Shown piece after piece: positions 7,006 through 15,162 of a DNA stretch of 64,000 nucleotides (position 1 is its first letter; each line of letters begins with the position of its first letter). Source of the DNA: Candidatus Krumholzibacteriota bacterium. Lineage in GTDB: Bacteria > Krumholzibacteriota > Krumholzibacteriia > JAJRXK01. The stretch spans positions 72,172 to 136,171 of the forward strand of contig JAJRXK010000108.1 in the NCBI GenBank assembly GCA_024276305.1, given 5' to 3'. The notes under the pieces are model-generated. The model worked only from the letters and a program-made list of their open reading frames with translations, did not search any database and was not told the origin of the DNA. Position numbers and translations under genes: made by a program.

Positions 7006-8399
7006 GGCTTGGTCTCCTGGGTGGGTGGAGCGGCCGCGGAGGAATCGGCGGCGTCGGTTCGGGGTTTGGCAACATCGGGGAAGCGGTGCTCCTGATCCCA
7101 GTCCTCATCCCAGCTCTCGACCGTACTGATGGGATGGGCTTCGACGAAGAGAGGATCGAGGAGAGAACGGAGGACGCTCCCGTCCATGTCGCCTCCCACA
7201 TCGAGGTCCAGGAGTGCCAGGAGGGTGGGGGTGAGGTCCGCGAGGTTCCCCGCGTCGGCCCTTCCACCGGGAACGACACCCTGGCCCCACATCCAGATGC
7301 CACCTTCGGCGGTGAGCACCGGGGCCGGGACCTCTTTGCCCTCGGGGTCCAATTTGGATCCGTCGCCGAATCCGGAGGGAGCCACCACCACCAGAGTGGA
7401 CCCCGAGGGGAGGATCTCCAGGAGAGCGCCGACCTGTTCGTCGACCCACCGGTAGACTTCCAGGACCGCGTGTCCCAGTCGACGTTGGCTGTCCCGGGGG
7501 GTGGAGTAGCGATCCGGTTCCATGAAGTACCAGAAGGTGGGCTCCACGGCGGCGGGGAGTTCGAGGTCGGTGATCACCAGCCGGGGCCGATAGCGCTCCG
7601 CCAGGCGACGGGCGACCGCGAGGTTGGTGCGATCGGCCTGGAGAGTCAGCGCAAAGTCTCGAGGGGGATTGTCTCGTTGGTGCAGGGAGCCCAGAGGGGA
7701 ATCGTAGAGCATCTCGAATTCCCGCTCGTTGAAGACGAAGAAGCGGGCGACGTCCTCTCGGGGGAGCTCGTCCACCCCGTGCACGAGATCCTGGATTTCG
7801 TCGGCCAGGTAGGGTGGATAGGTGGTCAGGCCCACGCTCTCGAGATCGAAGTCGTGCTCGGAGGCCTCGGTCCACCGGTGGGGTCGGTAGCCATTGGCCA
7901 CCACGAAACCATTGACGACTTCCGCCGGCCAGGTGCCCGGCAGCCCCACCGAGGCCACGGTGTGACCCTGGGATCCGACGATCTGCATCACCGTCTGCGT
8001 GGTACGGGCCGAACTCGGAGTGCGCGCGTGGGTGCCGTCGCGGGGGAGGACGATGTACTCTCCGACCACTCGGTGGGTGGCGGGCCCTTTGCCGGTGAGG
8101 GCGGTGGTCCAGAGCTGGCTGGGCTTGAGAGGGTCTTCGGCCCTCAGCGGGGCGAAGGCTCCCTCTTCGAGCAGACGGGCGAAGTGCGGGAGCTTTCCCT
8201 CTCCCGCCAGCTCCTGGACCAGCTCAGGACTGAAGGCATCGACTCCCAGAACGAAGATCTGAGACGGGAGCTGGGTCCGATCGACACTCCGGGAGCAAGC
8301 GGAGATGACCCCGATCAGCAGGACCAAGCCGACTCTGGGTAGAACTCGGGGCCAAGCGGGGAGCGCGAGTGAGAACTGTCGCGGAGATCGTTCGTTCAT
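7002..8399 (-). CDS. Alkaline-phosphatase-superfamily phosphodiesterase-like lipoprotein with metal ligands lost
   Basis: A protein of 465 residues. The N-terminus has a signal peptide ending in a lipobox (GVISAC), so it is probably a lipoprotein. The rest resembles type I phosphodiesterase/nucleotide pyrophosphatase: IFVLGVDAFSPELV supplies the first metal Asp, and LWTTALTGKGPATHRV the threonine nucleophile region. Two later metal-binding motifs are altered: the usual VDxxxHxFWxYMEP reads AAVEPTFWYFMEP, and the usual SDHGFG reads APSGFGDG. It may therefore be catalytically inactive or divergent. The gene is divergent from moxR, with its own promoter at 8499-8527, and coupled to the VOC gene downstream. 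The low-complexity C-terminal tail is rich in Ala/Pro/Thr. Confidence 0.75.
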   Translation of the reverse strand: MNERSPRQFSLALPAWPRVLPRVGLVLLIGVISACSRSVDRTQLPSQIFVLGVDAFSPELVQELAGEGKLPHFARLLEEGAFAPLRAEDPLKPSQLWTTALTGKGPATHRVVGEYIVLPRDGTHARTPSSARTTQTVMQIVGSQGHTVASVGLPGTWPAEVVNGFVVANGYRPHRWTEASEHDFDLESVGLTTYPPYLADEIQDLVHGVDELPREDVARFFVFNEREFEMLYDSPLGSLHQRDNPPRDFALTLQADRTNLAVARRLAERYRPRLVITDLELPAAVEPTFWYFMEPDRYSTPRDSQRRLGHAVLEVYRWVDEQVGALLEILPSGSTLVVVAPSGFGDGSKLDPEGKEVPAPVLTAEGGIWMWGQGVVPGGRADAGNLADLTPTLLALLDLDVGGDMDGSVLRSLLDPLFVEAHPISTVESWDEDWDQEHRFPDVAKPRTDAADSSAAAPPTQETKP

Positions 8400-8498
8400 G
8401 GAGCATCACTCACGTCGGCGCGGGAGATCGCGCAGAAGGGGGGAACAATCGTGGTCGGGCTCCCGTTCAACCCAGATCGGGTCGTGGGAGGACCCATG

Positions 8499-8527
8499 AG
8501 GATAGCAAAAGCATCGCAGCTCCTCAA
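8499..8527 (-). promoter_or_regulatory. Promoter of the phosphodiesterase-like lipoprotein gene (minus strand)
   Basis: Read on the minus strand: TTGAGG (8527-8522), a 17-bp spacer ending in TGC, then TATCCT (8504-8499), an extended -10 type promoter. The expected start near 8492 gives a leader of about 90 nt. It sits next to the plus-strand promoter at 8537-8565, so the divergent pair could be co-regulated. Confidence 0.55.
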
Positions 8528-8536
8528 TGCGCCGCC

Positions 8537-8565
8537 TTGTCCGAGCCCTCCGCCTCGGGTAGCTT
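8537..8565 (+). promoter_or_regulatory. Promoter of the MoxR-DUF58-BatA operon
   Basis: TTGTCC at 8537-8542, a 17-bp spacer and TAGCTT at 8560-8565. The transcript would begin near 8573, downstream of the ATG at 8496 but upstream of the TTG at 8604, which supports the TTG as the moxR start. Confidence 0.5.
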
Positions 8566-8603
8566 CCTCGGGATCAGAGGCCGCACCAACGAAGGGAATC
8601 CCA

Positions 8604-9593
8604 TTGAGCAGTGACATCGAAAGCCTGGGCCGGCTCGGAGAAGTCCGCCGGGCGCTGCGCGAGCAGATCTCGACGCGGATCGTGGGACAGGATCGGGTGG
8701 TCGAGGAATTGCTGATCGCGCTCTTCGCCGGAGGGCACGTCCTCCTCGAAGGGGTGCCGGGGTTGGCCAAGACCTTGCTCGTGTCCACGGTCTCTCAGGC
8801 CCTCTCCCTGGAATTCCATCGCATCCAATTCACGCCGGATCTCATGCCCAGCGACGTGACGGGTTCGGAGATCCTCGAAGAGGATTCGACTACCGGTCAC
8901 CGGGCCTTTCGTTTCGTGCGGGGTCCGATCTTCTCGAACATCGTACTGGCCGACGAGATCAATCGGACTCCTCCCAAGACCCAGGCCGCCCTCCTTCAGG
9001 CCATGCAGGAAGGTGAGGTGAGCATTCTGGGGGAGACCCACGAACTCCCCGCACCCTTCTTCGTATTGGCCACCCAGAATCCCATCGAGCAGGAGGGCAC
9101 CTACCCTCTTCCCGAGGCCCAACTCGATCGCTTCATGTTCAACATCCGCATCGACTACCCCGCCTTCGAAGAGGAGCTGCAGATCGTTCACCGCACCACC
9201 ACCACGGAGGTGGGGACGGTGGAGCCGGTGTTGGATGGGGCGGAGATCCTGCAGCTCCAGGCTCTGGTGCGAGCCGTTCCCGTCGCCGAGAATGTGGTCG
9301 AGCGGGCGGTGCGTCTGGCGAGACTCACCCGCGCGAACGAGGAGGGTGCCCACCCTCGGGCCCAGGAGTTCCTGAGTTGGGGGGCGGGGCCTCGGGCCGC
9401 GCAGTACCTGGTGATGGGAGCCAAGGCCCGGGCGGCTCTCGAGGGCCGGCCCACTCCGGACCTCGGAGATGTGGCGGCCGTGGCCCGTCCCGTTCTCCGC
9501 CACCGACTGGTGACGAATTTCCACGCCGAAGCCGAGGATGTCCGCGTCGACGAGCTGATCGGAGAACTCCTCCTCGCGGTCGAGAGCGGATGA
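8604..9593 (+). CDS. moxR: MoxR-family AAA+ ATPase
   Basis: A protein of 329 residues of the MoxR class of AAA+ ATPases, chaperone-like proteins that act with von Willebrand A domain partners. Visible are Walker A (GVPGLAKT, around residue 50), Walker B (VLADEINR), sensor 1 (ATQNP) and the PLPEAQLDRF segment, all diagnostic for MoxR. The start is taken as the TTG at 8604, because the protein then begins a few residues before the usual LxxLxEVRRAL helix and sits below the predicted promoter; ATG at 8496 would add 36 residues of unlikely composition. It overlaps the DUF58 gene by ATGA, so the operon is translationally coupled. Confidence 0.9.
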   Translation: MSSDIESLGRLGEVRRALREQISTRIVGQDRVVEELLIALFAGGHVLLEGVPGLAKTLLVSTVSQALSLEFHRIQFTPDLMPSDVTGSEILEEDSTTGHRAFRFVRGPIFSNIVLADEINRTPPKTQAALLQAMQEGEVSILGETHELPAPFFVLATQNPIEQEGTYPLPEAQLDRFMFNIRIDYPAFEEELQIVHRTTTTEVGTVEPVLDGAEILQLQALVRAVPVAENVVERAVRLARLTRANEEGAHPRAQEFLSWGAGPRAAQYLVMGAKARAALEGRPTPDLGDVAAVARPVLRHRLVTNFHAEAEDVRVDELIGELLLAVESG

Positions 9594-10510
9594 GTTCTGC
9601 GCCACCGGGACAGCTTCTCGATCCCCAGGTGATCAGCCGGCTGGGATCCATCGACTTCATCGCACGGGCCCTGGTCGAGGGCTTCCTGGTGGGTCTCCAC
9701 CGCAGTCCCTACCACGGCTTCTCGGTGGAGTTCGCCGAGTACCGTCAGTATCAGCCGGGGGAGTCCACCCAGTACGTGGACTGGAGGGTCTACGCCAAGA
9801 CCGACCGGCACTACGTGAAGGTCTTTCACGAAGAGACCAATCTCTCGGCTCGCATCCTTCTGGATGTGTCGGGCACGATGGCTGCCCACCCCGAACCCGA
9901 TGCTCCGACCCCGCGTTTGACCAAGCTCGACTATTCCAAGTTGTTGGCCGCTGCGCTGAGCTACCTCTTCATCAAACAGAACGATGCGGTGGGCCTGGCG
10001 ACCTTCGACCAAGAGGTTCTGGAGATCGTCCCCCCGCGCAGTCAGCGCCGCCAACTCCACCGTATTCTGAAGGTCTTGGACCGGGCCCGAGCGGGACGCA
10101 CCACGGATGTGGGCCGGGTACTCAACGAGATGGCTCGGCGGATGTGGCGCCGGGGATTGGTCGTGGTCATCAGCGATCTCATCGATGATGTCGAAGCGGT
10201 CCTGGCGGGGCTCAAGCATTTTCGTCATCGTCAGCACGAGGTCCTCGTCTTTCACGTCCTCGATCCCCGGGAGGTGGACCTGGCCTTCGATCGCCCCGCG
10301 GAATTCTTCGATCCCGAGGGGGAGGTCGAATCGGTCGAGACTCAACCCTGGCACCTGGGGCGGGACTACCAGGAGTCGGTGAAACGTTGGAGGCGGACCC
10401 TCTCCTTGGAGTGTGGGCAGCATCGGATCGATTACGTTCCTCTGACCACCGACACTCCCTTCGAGATGGCCTTGTTGGCCTATCTCAACCAGCGCAATCG
10501 GGTGAGGTAG
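9590..10510 (+). CDS. DUF58 protein with von Willebrand A-like domain
   Basis: A protein of 306 residues. The stretch GFSVEFAEYRQYQPGES, followed by VDWRVYAKTDRHYVKVFHEE, is the DUF58 signature. The MIDAS-like metal site DVSGT (ARILLDVSGTM) lies near residue 90, within a vWA fold ending in VVVISDLIDD. DUF58 proteins are the standard partner of MoxR ATPases. In several bacteria such loci affect envelope integrity, stress resistance or maturation of metal-dependent proteins, but the target here is unknown. The ATG overlaps the moxR stop, and BatA follows after 3 nt. Confidence 0.9.
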   Translation: MSSAPPGQLLDPQVISRLGSIDFIARALVEGFLVGLHRSPYHGFSVEFAEYRQYQPGESTQYVDWRVYAKTDRHYVKVFHEETNLSARILLDVSGTMAAHPEPDAPTPRLTKLDYSKLLAAALSYLFIKQNDAVGLATFDQEVLEIVPPRSQRRQLHRILKVLDRARAGRTTDVGRVLNEMARRMWRRGLVVVISDLIDDVEAVLAGLKHFRHRQHEVLVFHVLDPREVDLAFDRPAEFFDPEGEVESVETQPWHLGRDYQESVKRWRRTLSLECGQHRIDYVPLTTDTPFEMALLAYLNQRNRVR

Positions 10511-10513
10511 GAC

Positions 10514-12634
10514 GTGCAGTTCCTCGACCCCACCTTCCTGATCGGTCTTGCGGCGGCGGGGATCCCCATCCTCCTCCACTTCCTGCGGCGACGTCGTAGT
10601 CTGCGCATCGCCTTCGGCCCTCTGCGCTTCCTGCGTCCCACGCAGGAACGGCAGATGCGGCGGATGAACCTTCATCGTCTCCTGCTCCTCCTTCTCCGGA
10701 TCGCGATCATCGTGTGCGTGGTGCTGGCCTTGGCCCGGCCCACGCTCACCGGGGGGCTCGCGCGGCTCGTACGCAGCGGGGAGTCGTCGAGTGTGGTTCT
10801 TCTGGTCGACAGCAGTGCGAGCATGCTCGCGCAGACCGCGGAGGGGTCGGTCTTCGACCGGGCCAAGGTCGAGGCCCAGCGAATCCTCTCCCAGCTCGGA
10901 GAGGACGACGAGGTGAGCATTCTGCTCTTCGACTCCAGTCCGCGTCCCCTCTTCGAGGAATTCCTGCGACCGGGCGGTCTCCTCTCGGCCGAACTCGCCG
11001 GCGCGCAGGCCCGGCCTCGGAAGGGAGACCCTCTCGGGGGTCTCGATGCGGCCCTCGACCAGCTCGACCGGGGAACCATGGCCCACCGGGAGATCTACCT
11101 GCTGAGCGATCTGCAGAAGGTGGACCTCGACAGCACCGAACTGGATCGGGTGCAGAGGCGATTCGCCCAAGCCGAGGCCACCAATCTCTACCTGCGTCCC
11201 ATCGGGGTCGAAGCCTTCGTGAACCACCGAGTGGTCACCGTGCAGCTTCCCGCCACGCTCTTGCGCACCGGTCAGACCGCGGAGATCTCGGTGACCGTGG
11301 GTCAGGACGGCCGGAGCCCCGTCCGGGAGGCATTGTTGCTCCGTGTGGATGGCGCCAGCGTGGGAGAGACCGAAGTGAGCATCCCCCCCGAGGGGAGGGG
11401 GCGACACATCTTCCCGCTGACCCTGGGCGAGGCCCGGGACCTCGGCCTCGAGCTGCGATTGCGTCCCGATCGCTACGACCTCGACGATCGCTACTTCCAG
11501 GTGCTCTCGGTCACCGATCGGGTGCCCGTGCTGCTCTTGCGGGGCATGTTGGAGGCCGAGGGCGAACGCGACCCCGCGCTTTTCTTGACCACCGCCCTCG
11601 ATCCCCTCGGCGATGGGAGGGGGAGTTTTGCGGTCCGGGTGGCGCCGGCCCGGGCCTTCGACGTGATGGAGCTCCCTCTGCACCCGGTGGTGATCGGGAG
11701 CGATCTTCGCGACCTCGGGGCGGCCCGTCTCGCGGCCTTGAGGGACTATGTCGACGGGGGAGGAACTCTACTGCTCTTCGCCGGAGATCCTCGGGTCGGA
11801 CTCTACCTCAACCAGAAGCTCCTCGCCGGATGGACAGCCCTCCGACTGGGGGACTATCGGGGAGCGGAGCAGAGCTTCGAGCACCTGGAGATCGTCGCCG
11901 GAGATCATCCCATCTTCGAAGGCCTCGAGCCTGAGGCCTTGGAGACTCTGACCGAGGCGCGGCTGCAGGGCTTCTACCGCTTGGACGAATCGGAGGGCCG
12001 CACCCTTCTCCGCTTCGCGGGGGGAGGAGGGGCGATGGTGGAGCTGAGCGTGGGACGGGGACGAATCCTGGTCTGTGGTTTCGACACTTCGACCAGTGCT
12101 GGAGACCTTCCCTGGTCTCCCATGTTCCTGCCCCTGGTCCAACGGATGGTGGGATACCTGGCCACGGTGGGACAGGGACGGGGGCAACGCCAATTCGAAG
12201 TGGGGGAGACTCTCTCGGTCGAGGTTCCCATGAATCGTGCGGCGCCGGCGACGGTCCTCCTGCCCGACAGAACTCGGCGTCCGGCCACCCTCGACTCCGA
12301 CCGGCTGCCCCCGCGGGCGATCCTCGGAGAGGCCGATGTGCCGGGGCTCTACACTCTCGAACTGGGCCACGAAGACTTCGCCACCGTGGCGGTGAACCCG
12401 CCCCCCTCGGAATCGGAGCGAAGATTCCTCAGTCCGGAGGACTTTGCCGCCGGTCTGGGACTCGGCGATCGGGTGGCGGTGCGTGCGCTGGAGGGAGGTC
12501 GGGTGGAAGATTCGGTGCGACAGGCCCGTCGGGGACGTCCCATCCATTCCTGGTTCTTCGGCGCGGCCTTTCTGCTCCTTCTCGTGGAGGGTCTGGTCTC
12601 TAGGCGGGTGCTTCGGCCGCCCCCGACTGCCTAG
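10514..12634 (+). CDS. BatA-like membrane protein with vWA domain
   Basis: A protein of 706 residues. It opens with an N-terminal BatA domain (FLDPTFLIGLAAAGIPILLHFLRRRR, then a second hydrophobic helix around residues 55-75), followed by a vWA domain with MIDAS motif DSSAS (VLLVDSSASM). The middle resembles an immunoglobulin-like region and then a glutamine-amidotransferase-like domain (HPVVIGSDLRDL, LRDYVDGGGTLLLFAGD). A final hydrophobic segment lies near the C-terminus. This is the usual third member of MoxR-DUF58-BatA operons. GTG start at 10514, 3 nt after the DUF58 stop. Its 3' end overlaps the convergent phosphatase/EEP gene by 35 nt. Confidence 0.85.
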   Translation: MQFLDPTFLIGLAAAGIPILLHFLRRRRSLRIAFGPLRFLRPTQERQMRRMNLHRLLLLLLRIAIIVCVVLALARPTLTGGLARLVRSGESSSVVLLVDSSASMLAQTAEGSVFDRAKVEAQRILSQLGEDDEVSILLFDSSPRPLFEEFLRPGGLLSAELAGAQARPRKGDPLGGLDAALDQLDRGTMAHREIYLLSDLQKVDLDSTELDRVQRRFAQAEATNLYLRPIGVEAFVNHRVVTVQLPATLLRTGQTAEISVTVGQDGRSPVREALLLRVDGASVGETEVSIPPEGRGRHIFPLTLGEARDLGLELRLRPDRYDLDDRYFQVLSVTDRVPVLLLRGMLEAEGERDPALFLTTALDPLGDGRGSFAVRVAPARAFDVMELPLHPVVIGSDLRDLGAARLAALRDYVDGGGTLLLFAGDPRVGLYLNQKLLAGWTALRLGDYRGAEQSFEHLEIVAGDHPIFEGLEPEALETLTEARLQGFYRLDESEGRTLLRFAGGGGAMVELSVGRGRILVCGFDTSTSAGDLPWSPMFLPLVQRMVGYLATVGQGRGQRQFEVGETLSVEVPMNRAAPATVLLPDRTRRPATLDSDRLPPRAILGEADVPGLYTLELGHEDFATVAVNPPPSESERRFLSPEDFAAGLGLGDRVAVRALEGGRVEDSVRQARRGRPIHSWFFGAAFLLLLVEGLVSRRVLRPPPTA

Positions 12635-15113
12635 GCGAGGTCGAGGGCTGGTCTGGGGTCAGGAGCCGGAGATCGACCACCAGGGGCAGATGATCCGAGG
12701 CCACCTGGGTGAGTTGGGTGCGGGGCACGCGAACCTTCTCCACCGCGAGGTCTTCGCTCACGAAGACGTGGTCGATGCGCCGGAGCGCGATGCGGCTGCT
12801 CCAGGTCTTGAGCCGTCGAGCATCCGGCCAGCGTTGGTCGACACTGTCGAGGTATTCGGCGATGCGTCGACAGGCGAAGGACCGGGGCGAGGCGTTGAGA
12901 TCGCCGCAGAAGACCAGCGGACGGTCCGGAGACCCAAGGGGCCGGAGCCAGCCTCCGTCGATGAGAGCTCGGACCTGGTGTCGCCTCTCTCGCTCGAGGA
13001 TGCTCAGGTGAGTCACCACCACTTCGATCGGCGAGTCGCCCACGACGACCTCCACGCGCAGCACTCCACGGGGCTCGAGCCGGGCCAGACTGGAGATTTT
13101 CGGTAGGGAGCCGTGTTCGAGGTGGTGGAGGGGGTGAAGGCTCAAGACCGCATTGCCGAATTCTCCGTCGTCGACTTCGGCCACCGCATGAAAATCGTAG
13201 TCCGCCCGCAGGGCGGCGGAGATTTCCGCGACCTGCTGGCGGCGTTGCGATCGGGCTCGTCCCCGATCGAGTTCCTGGAGGCAGATCACGTCGGGCTCTT
13301 CTCTCGCCAGGACGCGGGCGATGCGTTGGGCGGAATACTTGCCGTCCATTCCGCGACAGCCGTGGACATTGTAGCTCACCAGTCGGAGCCGCGGCACCGA
13401 GTCGTCCTCGGCTTTGAGGGCCGCAGCTCGCCAGGCCGCAGCCCGGGGCGGGAGAGCCCCCGCGATGGCCTCTCGGGCTCGCTCTCGCAGCACGTCTGGG
13501 CGCAGAGTGCCCCGCACCGGCGCGACCGCGGCCACTTCTGGAGAGAAGACCACGAAGGCATGGGTCTCCCGGCGTCCGGGTCCTCCGTGACTGCCGTGTT
13601 CGAGCTGGAGGGAGAAGGGCTCCTGGGGATCATATCCCATCAGGACGAAATTTCCCGCCTCGTCGTGGTGAACCAAGCGCAGGAGATCTTCGATGATCTC
13701 TCGTCGGAAGTGATGGTCGGGGCCGAAGAGTTCCTTCGCCTCTTCGGGGAGGCGCAGACGCTGCCCCCGATGGGTGTAGGCGGTGGCTCGTCCGGCATCC
13801 TCGGCCAGGAGCACCAGGGGAATCTTGGCCCGGTCACAGAGGGCGCGGGCGATCTGGTGACGTCGCTCCTGGGAGAAGGGATGCTCGAGGTAGACCATTC
13901 CCACCGGGCCTTGGTGGACGACATCCATGGTTCCGAATTCTCGGCTCACGCTCTCGATGGCGGCTTCTTGGAGGTAGGGATGACGTCCCTTCAACCGGGC
14001 TTCGGGGTGAACGCCTCGCTGGGCCCACCGAGGGAGGTCTCGGGTGAACCACCGCGCGCGTTCGCTCCCGCTGGCCACGAAGGAGGGGGGAGGGGAAGTG
14101 GCGGAATGGGTCTCGGTCAGGACTTCTCGCACCGCCTCTCCCACGCTTCTTCCGTAGCGCAGGGGGTAGGGGACCACCGTTTCCTGACCGTGGTCGGAAT
14201 AGATCCAGACCTGGTAGTCGCGGGCCGAACTCCGGTGAGCCGCCAGCCAAACCCGGCGGATCGCGGCGTCGATTCCCCGGAGGGTCCAGAGGGCGAAGGT
14301 CGACCGAGGTCCCCGTCGGTGGGCGTGCTCGTCGTAGCCCAGGTAGTTGAGTTGGACCACCGGCAGCCCCCGCTCGAGGTCGACGCTCGCTCCGGCGGTC
14401 ACGATTTCCCGCATCACCGCCGAGACCAGCACGCGGGTGGGCACGAAGCGCAGCTCGGCTCCGATTTCCCGAGGGTCGAAACCCCGGCGCAGCACATCTC
14501 CGAGGGCGGCAGCGGTCTCGACCACCAAGTGCCCCGTCATCCGAACCAGGCTCCACCCGTACCAGAAGATCAGGCCGGCGATTCGCAGGGGGTTGAGGGC
14601 TTTCCACAGCATGTCCACGCCCACCGTGGCCGCGCAGAGATGAGGCTCCGACGCGCCGCCGGTGAACATATTGGACCAATTCGATCCGCCCTGGAGCAGA
14701 CCGTTGGCGTGAGCGGCGAAGCGGGCTTCGAGGGTGCGGGCCACACTGGGATCATTGGTGCTCACCACCCGGTCGAGTTCGGCATCGCGGTAGCCGAAGG
14801 CGGGCACCGCGCAGCGATGGCCGTAGAAGAGTTCCGCTTGGACCGCCGGGGTCGAACTGGGAAGTCCGGTGTACAGGTCGTGGAGGGAATAGTCTTCTCG
14901 GACCAGGAGTTCGGCGAGAAAGGGCATCCGGTCTTCGGCCAGGGCCTGTCGGAGGACGTCCATTCCCAGGCCGTCGATCTGGATCAGCAGGAGTCCGGCT
15001 TCCCGGTGGCTGCCTTCGGGAGCCGGGCGATATCCCATGAGTTTGGCCGCCCATCGGGTCCGACTGATCGTACGGCGCATTCGGGAGGCCAGGATTTCGA
15101 TGCGGTCCATCAT
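12600..15113 (-). CDS. Alkaline-phosphatase-superfamily domain fused to an endonuclease/exonuclease/phosphatase (EEP) domain
   Basis: About 837 residues joining two hydrolase domains. The N-terminal part keeps the alkaline-phosphatase-superfamily layout: IQIDGLGMDVL (first metal Asp), SSTPAVQAELFYG (nucleophile Thr/Ser), LNYLGYDEHAHRRG (Asp/His ligands), YSDHGQET (Asp-His) and LEHGSHGG. The C-terminal 240 residues are an EEP domain: LVSYNVHGCRG, CLQELDR, FCGDLNASP, RIDHVFVS and SDHLPLVVDL, the full catalytic set. No signal peptide is evident. I chose the ATG pair at 15113/15110; an in-frame GTG at 15176 would overlap the divergent gene. A two-headed phosphodiesterase/phosphatase acting on lipids, nucleotides or polyphosphoinositide-like compounds is plausible; the substrate is unknown. 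Confidence 0.8.
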   Translation of the reverse strand: MMDRIEILASRMRRTISRTRWAAKLMGYRPAPEGSHREAGLLLIQIDGLGMDVLRQALAEDRMPFLAELLVREDYSLHDLYTGLPSSTPAVQAELFYGHRCAVPAFGYRDAELDRVVSTNDPSVARTLEARFAAHANGLLQGGSNWSNMFTGGASEPHLCAATVGVDMLWKALNPLRIAGLIFWYGWSLVRMTGHLVVETAAALGDVLRRGFDPREIGAELRFVPTRVLVSAVMREIVTAGASVDLERGLPVVQLNYLGYDEHAHRRGPRSTFALWTLRGIDAAIRRVWLAAHRSSARDYQVWIYSDHGQETVVPYPLRYGRSVGEAVREVLTETHSATSPPPSFVASGSERARWFTRDLPRWAQRGVHPEARLKGRHPYLQEAAIESVSREFGTMDVVHQGPVGMVYLEHPFSQERRHQIARALCDRAKIPLVLLAEDAGRATAYTHRGQRLRLPEEAKELFGPDHHFRREIIEDLLRLVHHDEAGNFVLMGYDPQEPFSLQLEHGSHGGPGRRETHAFVVFSPEVAAVAPVRGTLRPDVLRERAREAIAGALPPRAAAWRAAALKAEDDSVPRLRLVSYNVHGCRGMDGKYSAQRIARVLAREEPDVICLQELDRGRARSQRRQQVAEISAALRADYDFHAVAEVDDGEFGNAVLSLHPLHHLEHGSLPKISSLARLEPRGVLRVEVVVGDSPIEVVVTHLSILERERRHQVRALIDGGWLRPLGSPDRPLVFCGDLNASPRSFACRRIAEYLDSVDQRWPDARRLKTWSSRIALRRIDHVFVSEDLAVEKVRVPRTQLTQVASDHLPLVVDLRLLTPDQPSTSPRQSGAAEAPA

Positions 15114-15162
15114 GGGTGTTTTCAGTCTGGCCCATCTGCCTGCCTCGGGCCACCATGAACCC

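Noticed and set aside
8496-8603. moxR starting at ATG 8496
   Set aside because: The predicted promoter (8537-8565) lies downstream of this codon, and the added residues are not MoxR-like.
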